Shown here: piece by piece, positions 45,458 to 55,841 of the stretch
Numbering within the stretch: the first letter of the stretch is position 1
Layout: the number at the start of each line of letters is the position of its first letter
Source: Uranotaenia lowii
Lineage: Eukaryota; Arthropoda; Insecta; Diptera; Culicidae
NCBI RefSeq assembly: GCF_029784155.1
Contig: NC_073692.1
Span: forward strand, 237,788,503 to 237,852,502
Direction: 5' to 3'
Length of the DNA stretch: 64,000 nucleotides
Made by a program: the position numbers and the translations under genes
The notes under the pieces: model-generated
What the model saw: only the letters and a program-made list of their open reading frames with translations
Told to the model about the DNA's origin: nothing
Databases searched by the model: none

Positions 45458-46276
45458 TGTGACGGCGCGCCTCCATCAAAATCATTTTCAAAAATTTGTA
45501 GAGTAGGAAGGGAAATTTTGAATCAACATATAAAGGCCAACTGAAAAAGACCTTTTACTTGTGTGAGGAAATAGTTTGGAGAAAACATTTCAGAAAAAGA
45601 AAAGAAGAATAGTTAGGAGAAGCCATCTAGGAATTTATTGAAAAGCGTGGCACATTGTGAAGTCTAAAATTTATTAAACTTATAACTAAGTGGAAGTTAT
45701 CAGGTAACCGCATCTGAAAAGAAAAAAAAAAAGAGAATTAGTAAACCAGTTAATTTTTATATTATTAGGAAACTGAAACACTTCAACGCCGTAGTGATAT
45801 CACCACAACGTCTCGTTGAGAATTCTCGAGCTGTGCATGTAAGTTGTTAAGCACGTTAAATGTCATAGTAGAATGCAAACTATTTCTAACATGTAAAATT
45901 ACAACAGACATCCAACGCGTAGAACAGTTGCAAGTTGAGCATCCCGTAGGGCCCAAACGGCATCTTTGCGCCGGTTCGTAAAAGGTTAACATACTTACCT
46001 ATCCACCGTTGAAAAGTGAGGTTACCTGAAACTTTTATATAAACAAAATACTTACCCAATATTATTGTACAAACACTCCAGGAACGTCCGAAGTTAGTAC
46101 GTTGAACTGAATTGAAGAAGGATTAATTTAGAAGAGGAAAAATTAGTAAACGTAAGTAAAACATATTGTAAAAACAACAACAAAAGTTATATCTAGAATA
46201 ATTGCAGGAAATTTTTAATACACTGTTTATTAAAAACTCGGACAAGGACTCTTCATTCATTCTTCGGCGATTCACA
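45458..46276 (+). repeat. 3' LTR of the BEL element, 819 bp, with two intron-like segments
   Basis: Same borders as the 5' LTR. Extra segments: 45704-45768 (65 nt, GTAACC...TTATTAG) and 45839-45907 (69 nt, GTAAGT...ACAACAG). Both have GT-AG ends on the plus strand, neither has canonical ends on the minus strand, and both are of normal insect intron length. Confidence 0.95.
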
Positions 46277-46281
46277 TGTAT
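46277..46281. repeat. Target-site duplication TGTAT of the BEL element, right
   Basis: Matches 38279-38283. Confidence 0.9.
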
Positions 46282-46520
46282 TTTAGTTTATTTACAAAGT
46301 ATGATCAAATGTACAAACGTGAAAGTACTAAGAAAAAAAGGGACTCAAGCTAGGGTGTCATTTCAGTATGTTCCCCTTTTGATATTCTTTTTTGTTTCAT
46401 TCTCATTTTGGTTAAATAAAATTCCCATTTCTTGTCAGGAAACTTCTCGTTTATTTAAGCTTTAAAAAAATTCATTCATTGAATAACGAAGCATGAGAAC
46501 AAAATTCACTTCCGAGATGT

Positions 46521-49500
46521 GGGGATTTTTTTTTATTATCTGACAATTTGCGCCGGGGGTCTTCAGATTTTCCCCAAAATTGAAAATTTGGTTCATTTTT
46601 GCGACTTTAAAACACATGTATTTTTTCAGTTTTCTAACATTTTTATTTTTTGAGTTAGCTTCGGTTAGATTTTTTTGTCAATAAAAAATAACCATTTTTC
46701 AAAGCTACATAACTCTGTTATTTCTCAACGGAAATTATAAAATTGCACTTCAAAATGCATTGAAATTTTATCAGCTTTCCAAATAAAATAGTTGAGAAAA
46801 AATAAATAAAGACCTTCAATATGAAAAGTTGTAAATAAACTTTAAATGGCGTCTAAAAGTACCGTCTGCACCACCGAATATTTTGCAAAAAATATCATTG
46901 AACAGCTCAATTTATGATGCAACTTTCATCTGAAGACACCAAAGTGGGCCATCAACTCCTTGAAGAGTTATGAAAGAAATAATGACGATAAATCTCTTTT
47001 TTTGCGACGAAAACAAACAATGGTCGAGGAACTGCACTCACATATGGAGATAGCGCGCACTTCTAACAACATGAAAACAAAAGAACTTATCAAAGCAGGT
47101 AAAAACACTACTTTTTCGTGCTTTATAGAGTGTTTGCAGCATAACTGACTTTAAATTTAAACCAAAATTCTTAGTATCGTATTGTTAATGTGATATAACA
47201 AATAATGGAAATATTGCTTTTACAACCTGGTTATATGCTATATAACTTATTAACTTTTCGATCAAAGATCATTGTGAAGCATAATCAATGCCAATAGTAG
47301 AAGGTTCAGTCCCTGTGTTTGGGATCGCAAAAATGTGATTAAAAAATGAAATATAGACGTGCTTTACATAGTTTTTATATCGGGAGCTAAGCACCGGACA
47401 CCAAAATTCTTTCCCATTGATCAAAAACAAAGAGTGTGGCACAAATGTAGAAATAATCGAAGAGCTCAGTATGGCCAGCCCAAGCTGTAGAAAGCATCAT
47501 TCCCATTGTAGCTAATATGACATTGAAAATATGATACTTTTACCGAATTCGTTTTCTCCATTAGCCCAGTTTTGAGGTTTACCATACTAGAACGAACATA
47601 ATTCGTCGTCAGTGTTTTGCTACCTCGATCGCTCACAAACGAATCTTCAGTGTTCCACTGTCCATTTTGAATCAAATCTGGAGAATTTCGGATGCAAAAC
47701 AGAGCGCATAAACTTCTAAAAATGACAACAATATTTGCAAAACTTCTTGTGACCTGGTGCAAACTGGATATAATCGAATACGTTATTAGATTATTGGATA
47801 TAACATGAAGTCAGTTTAGCTGCAACACTCTACCGCCCTTACTTTCATAACAGTCCGATATGCAAAAGCAAGCAAGCGAGAAAATCAGCTTTTCCTGTTG
47901 TGATCACCACTTTCGGCATACATGAAAATCGTTTCTAGGTTGTCATAATAAATCGTAAGACCTGAAATTTTCGAAATTGGGTTATTGGTAAGGTCGAGAG
48001 CACCATTTTTATTGATTATAAGACTGTTAATCGACCATATTTGAAACCATTTTCAAATCGACTCGCATAACAGTCCCATACAGAATATTTTTTTCCTCAC
48101 CAAGCTACTTTCGCCAGCAGCCTAGAGGATAGCATCCTTGTCTTCTAAGCCAACGATCATGAGATCGAATCCCGGTCGTGACATAACCAGGCACACATAG
48201 TATGATGAAGGTTGGCGGTTTTAGCATAAGTGAAATGCTAGCCGTGTATACCCTGGAATTGTACGCCCCAATGATGCAGCACATGCATGTGGATGGATCT
48301 TTTCAAGGGAACTGAGATTGCACTTGGAGATCCTTCCTAGTTATGTGTGTGCTCGTAGTGCTACCGGTAAACAACTGCATCTTCAACCAATAGTGCAGGG
48401 GTATCAAGTAGCATAGCAAAGTAAAAATAATAACGCGGGGTAAACCACAATAGATCAACTTAATGGTCGCAGTGGACTCTCTCCCCAACAGGAAAAAAAA
48501 AGCTACTTTCTAAAACTTAAATTTGATCATTTTGAACTTCTAAATGCAAATTTCGGAAAAAGATACATACAAAATATCGTAAATTCCACATTGAAAGCTG
48601 AATCTTTTTACGATTTTTGATTGCATCCGATAGTTTTTCGCTCAGGAAGTCATTTCTAAGGAAGTCAGACCTGCCTCCGAAAACTCGTGTGCATCGACAT
48701 CAAGTGAGTTAATTTTTTTTAAATGATTCAAAGCAATAAATCAAAGACTATTTCGCCGAAAAAAGCATTGAAAAGTAACCAAATCCGCAGTATTTCACAT
48801 ATGGAACTATTATTCGGGTATATTTCATATAGGACAGCCACAAATTGATATTTTTTTCGAAATTCGTAGGACAAAACCTCTTTTTTAGTGTTTTATTTTG
48901 AATCCCTAAAATGACGAAAATTCATATGGGACTGATATGTGAGTAGGGGCAGTTTACAAAGCACGAAAAAGTAGTGTTTTTTACCTGCTTTGATAAGTTC
49001 TTTTGTTTTCATGTTGTTAGAAGTGCGCGCTATCTCCATATGTGAGTGCAGTTGCTCGACCATTGTTTGTTTTCGTCGCAAAAAAAGAGATTTATTGTCA
49101 TTATTTCTTTCATAACTCTTCAAGGAGTTGATGGCCCACTTTGGTGTCTTCAGATAAAAGTTGTATCATACATTGAGCTGTTCAATGGTATTTTTTGCAA
49201 AATATTCGGTGGTGCAGACGGTACTTTTAGACGCCATTTAAAGTTTATTTACAACTTTTCATATTGAAGGTCTTTATTTATTTTTTCTCAACTATTTTAT
49301 TTGGAAAGCTGATAAAATTTCAATGCATTTTGATGTGCTATTTTATAATTTCCGTTGAGAAATAACAGAGTTATGTAGCTTTGAAAAATGGTTATTTTTT
49401 ATTGACAAAAAAATCTAACCGAAGCTAACTCAAAAAATAAAAATGTTAGAAATCTGAAAAAATACATGTGTTTTTAAGTCGCAAAAATGAATCAAATTTT

Positions 49501-49563
49501 CAATTTTGGGGAAAATCTGAAGATCCCCGGCGCAAACCCGTCAGATAATAAAAAAAAATCCCC
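46521..49563. mobile_element. 3-kb foldback element with about 600-bp arms
   Basis: Ends GGGGATTTTTTTTTATTATC and its complement begin arms of about 600 bp (46521-47125 and 48965-49563) that match with few changes. ATGT stands outside both ends (46517-46520 and 49564-49567). The 1.8-kb middle part has no recognisable transposase; a frame at 47466-47762 (minus) of 98 codons has no known domain. A SINE lies in the middle. The arms produce twin frames at 46960-47148 and 48893-49123. Confidence 0.75.
48113..48499 (+). mobile_element. tRNA-derived SINE with LINE-like 3' tail
   Basis: Flanked by an 11-bp duplication AAGCTACTTTC (48102-48112 and 48500-48510). The head has A-box-like AGCCTAGAGG and B-box-like GATCGAATCC at tRNA spacing. 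The last ~110 bp, including TAACGCGGGGTAAAC, CACAATAGATCAACT, GGTCGCAGTGG and CAGG followed by A residues, match the 3' end of the LINE at 34454-34560. This fits SINEs that borrow the RT of a partner LINE by sharing its 3' end. Non-coding, RNA polymerase III type. Confidence 0.8.
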
Positions 49564-50106
49564 ATGTGTCAGTTCAAGGTAAAGTGAAACCAGTAATTGT
49601 TTAATATTACATATTGTTTTTTTTTTCTTATCACGACTTTACCCCTTTTTCCTATAAAAATGATTTCTGGCTATACGCCACTGCATTTTACAAAAATAAT
49701 GCAAAAAAAAATTACAATTTAATGTCCTCAGACTGAAAAAAAAACTTTTTTTATGATTCGATTATCCGGAAGATTCGATTATCCGGAGTGAAAAATATAT
49801 CGATACTCCGAATAATCGAGTCCGACCTGTATAAAAATTTAAGAATTTGAAATTTCCATATAAAGCTTGAAGCGGTCTAATTTATTACATTGGAAAGATT
49901 AAATAAGCATAATCTAACGTTGAAAATATAATTTCAGCTTTTCAGCGTCTGCTTTGAAAATTTGCGTTTCCTTCACGGCCGTTCTGAACACCAGATAAAA
50001 GTTCAATCCACACTAGTTTGAGTTCCCGTTTACTTGGATGTTGGTAAATATTTTTAGATGGAAGTGACAGCTCTTTAGTTCGTAACACGTGGTATTAGAG
50101 GCAGAA

Positions 50107-51282
50107 ATGGACAGCGATTCTTCAAGTCAACCGGTCAGTACGCAACTTAACCTCACAACGGATTCAGAGTTCTACAAGGATTGGAAACATGAGTATCGCC
50201 AAGATACAGAAAACGCCATCCTCAATTCCGATTATGGGACCGACTCTATCCTGGCTTGGATAACGAAAACAGTCTCGAATCTTTGTGACCACTTCCAGCT
50301 GTCTCACAGTATCGAATTCTCAACCATAGACACGTTTGAGCAGCTGCTCATAAAGGTAATCAAGAACGGAGAAGAATCGGAGCTAGCTAAAAAGTTCCTG
50401 AACAACATTGTTCCCAACCTGATGACCGTATTGAGCTTGGTTAGTAAACATTTTGATTCTCGTACTGGTATGGATCGAAGTTTGATGACGTCATTACTTA
50501 AAAAACATAACCCCTACTTCGACTTGTCTAACCATGCAATGTTGACAATGGAGTTTGACGTGCTGAAGGCGTTGAACCATAAGGTAAAATATATTCATTA
50601 TCTAGAAAAAAAAGATACTGTTACTGAAAATTCATGTTTAGATTCAGAATTCAGCCTCCAAGTTCAGATTCATAATCCAGATTCAGAACTTAAAATTCGG
50701 TTCCAAAATTCAAATACTGCATTAAGACGATTAATTTAAAGCAGTGTCAAAATTTCGTTAAGTCGAATAGTTGATTCAATTTGGATGATTTATGGGTTGT
50801 AATAATGTCCCTATAACTCTGATTGTGTCTCATCATTCCAGATAACTTCTTCCCTGCTGCTAGGCGCAGTCGAGCGATTCACTAAAGACTACATACTAAC
50901 ATTGGGCCTCGCAAGGAAACACCACATCGGACGCGTTGGTGCTAAATTGATTCGGACCGTTTATGCCTGCAAACTGGAAATATACGCCAGGTACGAAGAC
51001 ATGCAACAAAAATACTTGATCAGTAAACATTAAAAATTTGAAACCATCAACAGCCTGAAACCGCTTATGAAGTCCGACGAAATGTTCGTAAGATTCAAAG
51101 CCAACAAGCTCATACTGGCAGCTGCGATTGTAGCCGCCATTCCGTTCTGCTGTGGATTGCAAATTGAACCGGCCCAACAGGACCGCATTGTCAAGCCGCT
51201 GTCAAACGACTGCTTCGTCGAACCATCAAACATAATCTTCCTGCGGGACGCCATTCTCAAAGTTGTGGCACCTGGCCGATAG
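50107..51282 (+). CDS. CNTD1-like cyclin-fold gene, two exons, in-frame TAA in exon 2
   Basis: Exon 1 runs 50107-50583 (ATGGACAGCGATTC start), intron 50584-50841 (258 nt, GTAAAA...ATTCCAG, phase 0), exon 2 50842-51282 (stop TAG). The frame reads with a cyclin-box layout like vertebrate CNTD1: ...TFEQLLIKV, LVSKHFDSR, MEFDVLKALNHK|ITSS across the splice, and near the end KANKLILAAAIVAAIPF and FLRDAILKVVAPG. CNTD1/COSA-1 proteins act in meiosis with other factors to mature crossovers; transfer of that role to this gene is inference. In exon 2 a TAA (51031-51033) interrupts the frame, and similarity continues straight behind it, so it is a nonsense change (pseudogene, polymorphism or sequence error); the only possible intron spanning it would be about 32 nt, too short. 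It starts 212 bp after the outer end of the nested transposon block. Confidence 0.65.
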
Positions 51283-52300
51283 AATTTGGTTTTATTTTCA
51301 TTTTATTTTTTGCTCAGAGCAAAACAGAGTAGGTATTCTAGCCCACGAAAAAACTATAAAGAACCATACTGATGATATCATTGTTCTAATAAATCGCATA
51401 AATCTCGTGCATACAACTCGACAAGGAGTGTCGTAATGGATTTTAATTTGGCACTTTAAAAGTTGTTATGGCTTCAACAAAAGGCGCGTGGCTATTTAGA
51501 AGTGCCGACAAATGCCGAGACTGATCTCTGTAGGACAGAACGCCGACTTAATTACCACCCGCGCGCAAATCTTTCAAGAGATGTGAGATTTGAGTTTGAT
51601 TTGAAGGTGTCGTGATTGCTGGCTTTGCGAGCGATTTCCTATTCCTAAATAAGACTAAATTAGTGTTCACACTTTAGAAACAGACAGGTCCTAGTCATGA
51701 TTTGTTCATCTATTGAAGAAATAATTTTGTCGTCATTGCAAAAATCTGAAAAATAATATCGATTACAACCCTCTCGTTACTCTTCCTAGTGTCCTCATTC
51801 CGTCAGAACAGGGCGTTGTCAGAAGCATATGCGACGGACGGACCCACCAGGAAATCAAAATCTTTCGCTAGCAACCTATAGGCTGCCAATAACCGGCAAA
51901 CCGAACAGTAACAGACGCGATCAACTGGTGTTACACTGCCTGTTGGTTTGAAAGATCATTAACATAAGAGGACAGGTTTTATGGCGCACATTCATACGTA
52001 CATCTGATTCGCAACTTCATCACCCGCCGCTAACCTTTCGGCAATCTTGATCATATCCCTACATCAACCGGTGTTCTCAAATTACTTACTTCAGATATTT
52101 TAGACGAAATCTGGATCGGAATTTGTTCGGTTTTGTTTTTCGTTGGCCTCTCACTTTTTAGCAGTGGATTCAAGATCAAATCCATTTTTGGATCATATTT
52201 TCAACCGGCAAGTTTAGGAACATCACGTCTACACTTGTCCTGGTGCAAATAATTGGACAAAACTGCACTTGGTACATTATTTCAAAAGATTATATTATTG
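51283..52300. other. 3' flank of the CNTD1-like gene; no further gene
   Basis: AATAAA-like signals occur near 51388. A GC-richer patch at 51780-51960 has no recognisable frame. Confidence 0.4.
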
Positions 52301-52304
52301 TCAT

Positions 52305-52432
52305 ATTTGTAGTTTTTTTAATTTTTTTCGTTTTTGTCGTTTTTGACTTTTTTGTCATTTTTGAATTTTTTTTCCTTTCTGTCATTTTTGTCATTTTTTC
52401 GTTTTTGTCATTTGGTTATTTTTGACATTTTA
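52305..52432. repeat. Degenerate (TTTTTGTCA)n tract
   Basis: T-rich sequence with irregular repetition of TTTTTGTCATTTTTG. It gives a false frame of phenylalanine and valine. Confidence 0.75.
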
Positions 52433-52524
52433 GTCATAACTAAGACAATGTCAAGCAGATAAGAAAAACTTTTTTTTTAATTTAGGTAGTTTAAGAGTAA
52501 ATTCGATTCAAACCACTTATTTAT

Positions 52525-53211
52525 TTTTTTTTTTAAACATCGTTATTTGAAACGGCTCATACCTTTAGGCTTTAAGGAGCCAAACTCGTTTTGTTTGTTT
52601 ACAATTGTGTGCTTAAATCTAGTTCATCACTTTTTATTAGAATAGAAAAGAAAATAGATAGGGAAATATGAAAATAAATAGAATTATAGATGAAGCTAAA
52701 TAGCTTTTAGGGAAAGGTATATTTCGAACATGTAGTCCAAGTCTATTACGGCCAGCACATCTCTCACTGGAACATAGGGTAGTTTTCCTCGGGCCCGAAG
52801 GGAGTCTATGAAATTCGTTCTAGCGAGAAGATGAACCTCGCACTACCAAACAATATGCTCGATGTCATGGTAACCTTGACCGCAACCACACAAATTGCTG
52901 CCAGCAATGTCAAAACGATAGAGTACCGCGTCTAAGGAATAATGATTGGACATGAGACGGGAAAATATACGAATAAAATCCCGACTCAGGTCCAATCTAT
53001 TAAACCAGGGTTTAAGGCTTACCGTTGGGATAATCGAGTGGAGCCACAGACCCAACTTATCCTCGTCCCATTTGAGCTGCCAGTTGACAAGAGAGTTTCT
53101 TCGAACCAAATAGTAAAATTCGTTGAAGACGATTTCACGTGGATACGTGTCGCCTTCCATCGCCCCCACCTTTGCCAGAGAGTCTGCCTTCTCATTGCCC
53201 TTCAAACCACT
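52525..53211 (-). mobile_element. 3' end of an RNase H-bearing LINE, copy 1
   Basis: On the minus strand the last part of the ORF and about 170 bp of 3' UTR are kept; 5' truncation is near 53211, where similarity begins in GLKGNEKADSLAK. The same 3' UTR and last codons recur at 58480-58795. Confidence 0.7.
52696..53211 (-). pseudogene. LINE ORF2 C-terminus with in-frame stop
   Basis: Reads GLKGNEKADSLAKVGA (end of RNase H, catalytic D in KAD), then a long helical part, CGCGQGYHDIEHIVW and, after a TAG at about 52845-52843, continues in the same frame to ...DYMFEIYL and a natural stop at 52698-52696. The second copy shows that the sequence behind the TAG is coding in the family. In a working element this would be the C-terminus behind RT and RNase H. 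This fragment is inactive. Confidence 0.7.
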
Positions 53212-53215
53212 TAAA

Positions 53216-55100
53216 TAATCAAAAGACACAAAACTACTTAAACACTTCAAAATGCACATTTGGCTGGTCGAGTAATGGGCTGGAATCCGAGACAATTGTA
53301 ATAAACTTCATACAAACCTTGAAAGGTCAAAACTTTCGACAATACAAAACGAGCAATAGCGTTTTTGAAAAAAAAACCGGAATTTCAAATAAACCTTTAC
53401 ATATTAATCCTTCAAGTTCCATACGGCATCAATATGGAACCTCTACGCACCTTGGGTGAAGGAGATGCAGTTTTTGCATTTTGACTCGTCTGCTTTTCCA
53501 AATTGATTTCCTAATATTTCGTTCAAACTATCGTTATGTTATCTTATATCCACTGTAGTCAAAAGATAACCAACCAATGATGACTTTTATGTGCAATTCA
53601 CATTTTACAAGCCAAAAAAACTGACCACAATACAAATGCAAAGTTTGGCGATAAAGCTAGTTTTGTTAGCACTAAATTACTGATAATAAAAAAACCGTAA
53701 AAAAGTGAAATCTTTTCGTTTTTAAATATTGACTGAAATAAGGAAAGTTTTATAATAGCGCTTGGGTGAATAATTTTGGATTTCTTAACGACACGAATGA
53801 GCATTAAAGTCGACGACAAAATTTCTGATTTTTTGAAAAAAATAGCTGTAGTTCTGTGGTTTAACCAAACTAGTCCATCAGGATTATCCGTGATGCATTT
53901 TTCAGAAATTTTGAAGAAATACCACAGAGAACAGCTCGAACAAAAAATCTACCAAAAAGTGTGTAAAATTTCAAATGCTGACATCCAAAAATACGTTGAA
54001 AATTGACTTGAAACAGTGCCATCTATTGCGCCGTTCAAAAGTTACAAATCAAATTTTCAGGTCTCCAGTTTTCGAAAAGGCGTAATCGTAATGAATTCAT
54101 TAATGATTAAACTAATGCCACTCTAAAATAGACGGGTTCAATTTATTGTTAGATAAATCCAATAAGAGTTACCTTTGGCTGGATAGAATTTTACTTCCAT
54201 TAATTTTGCACTACTTAGACAGTCAAAATAACTAACAGTTTTGGAATAAGTTTTCGCACTTCTTGGACGGTTATCGTCAGATGACGAATCGTCTGTGTTT
54301 AGTTGAAATTGGTTCAAACGGTAGTTGGAAATTTTACACAAGTTTCGAAGGCTAGCTTGTACGTCTGTTCTCTGAGGAAATATTGTGCAAAACATAGAGA
54401 ATTGACTAATTACACTTGAAGATTGGCATTAACATTATCATAAATCAGTTAAAGATTCTTATGCTAGAAGTAAATTAAGTTAAGAAAATTCATCTATAGT
54501 AAATTTAAAAAAAATCCTTGAAATCGGTTGAAAAAATCCAGAATAAAGATGATCTCATATAGAACTTCAAATAAAAAAGAGCTTTTCTCCGTTTGTAGGA
54601 AAAAAAAGTCGGGGCTTTGAAGACTAATTTCAATTGTGGAAAAATTTCCGTAAATACTCCAAGAAAAAAGAAATCAAAGTCAATAAATTTCAATAACAAT
54701 TCAACATCCAAAGCAGAGAAGAGAGTGATTTCCTAAAATAAAATATTTTAACTAGTATTTTTTCCTGGGATTTATACTTTAAATGACAGTAATGACAAAT
54801 CGTATCATAGGTTTGAGCAAAAAAAAAGGATTTTTCTCAGAAAACTGTAAAAAAAAATTCGTTTGCAATAACAGAGGGAAGCAAATCATGTATCTATTTG
54901 GAAGAATGTTTGCGAAGAAGTTCAAACCAATTAAAAGTTTATAATTATTATAAAATGATAACGATGTATCGAGTGATAAATACGGTGATAAATTTCGGGT
55001 TTCTTCAAAAACATCAATTAGTTTTATCTATCCTTTTCCAGATTTGTTTTGTAAAAACTGAAGTTTCAAAAAAAGCTCTGCTAATCTATATCTATATATG
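53216..55100. other. No gene seen
   Basis: Frames of 70-106 codons in 53.1-54.4 kb have no recognisable domain; no bordered repeat is apparent. Confidence 0.4.
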
Positions 55101-55108
55101 TGGGTGGG

Positions 55109-55152
55109 TGGGTTTGTTGTGGGTTTGTTTGTTTGTTTGTTTGTTTGTTTGT
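55109..55152. repeat. (GTTT)n microsatellite
   Basis: GGGTTTGTTTGTTTG... about eight units, preceded by GTGGGTGGGTGG. Confidence 0.85.
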
Positions 55153-55841
55153 CCACTATTAGGATATATTGACAGTTCTACACGAACACCACCTTAGCAG
55201 GAGACCTCAGCCCTAACCTTAAACCATGGGAGAACACAATCGATTTTTGAGAAGGGCGCACGATGAACGCGATTTTCCGGTACTAATATCGACAAATTCG
55301 CCCTGTGGAAAAGCGTTCGTGTTTTACTTTTTTTGGGTGTTAAGGGGGGCCAAGTGCATTGATATTTGTAAAATGTTTATTTTTTTAATTGCATTGTTAT
55401 TGAAAAACCTTTTCATGAGTGTACTGAGAATTTGCAACTTTCCCGTAGATTTCTATTCGAATGTGAAATTAAACGCATCATTTATCTGAACGAAATGACA
55501 ACTTACTGTATCGTACACTTAAAAGATGTAGCGAATTATGTGGATATGTTTAAAATAATCAGAGCATGTAGGCGATTTTTTTCAAAGTCAACATAGACGG
55601 GGCATTGATTAATTTACATGTTTGATTTTGCATTCGTTTATAATTTAGAAACAATTCTTTTTTAATCTATCAAGCAGTACATGAAAATATATTTCAGATG
55701 TTTTGAATTCACCTTGAAAATTCATTAGCCAAAAATTACTTATCTTCATCCATTTAGGGACGCCCCGTAATGAATTGAAACGTTTAGTTGTTGATAGTGA
55801 AAAAAATTAATCAATTCAGAAATATTATAATTAGTTTTAAA

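Larger units (their letters stand above)
38284..46276 (+). mobile_element. Intact Pao/BEL LTR retrotransposon
   Basis: Complete element of 7,993 bp: LTR 38284-38968, one long ORF, polypurine tract GGGGGAG, LTR 45458-46276, duplication TGTAT. The LTRs differ by one substitution (38409 G, 45583 A) besides two intron-like segments present only in the right LTR. With an open 2,177-codon frame this is a young insertion and may be competent. A classic primer binding site (TGG… complementary to a tRNA 3' end) is not apparent right after the left LTR. Confidence 0.95.
37531..49829. mobile_element. Pogo/Tigger-like non-autonomous element with nested insertions
   Basis: Ends CAGGTCGGACTCGATTATCC and its near complement, each directly bordered by TA (37529-37530 and 49830-49831), as for Tc1/mariner-pogo insertions. 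Next to the left end five copies of TCGATTATCCGGA follow each other (37550-37623); two more lie near the right end (49758-49787). Such repeats are plausible transposase binding sites. Without the BEL element and the foldback only about 1.25 kb remain and no transposase is seen in it. Confidence 0.7.
36727..49894. mobile_element. Outer inverted-repeat element, split by later insertions
   Basis: TAGACCGCTGCAAAAAATGAC at 36727 faces TTGAAGCGGTCTA at about 49882-49894. Further inward, GCGCAACGCGTTTCAATTTTG (36833) pairs with a complement near 37430-37450. The right part of the element is reached again only after the pogo-like element ends at 49829, so about 870 bp of original sequence was opened by the insertion. 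The target duplication is blurred. Confidence 0.5.

Noticed and set aside
45704..45907. Minus-strand introns or random indels as explanation of the LTR difference
   Set aside because: On the minus strand the segments would have CT-AC ends; random indels would not both fall exactly at GT and AG with intron-like lengths.
51023..51055. Tiny intron removing the in-frame TAA of the CNTD1-like gene
   Set aside because: GTAAAC...CAACAG would be only about 32 nt, below workable intron size, and it has no pyrimidine tract.
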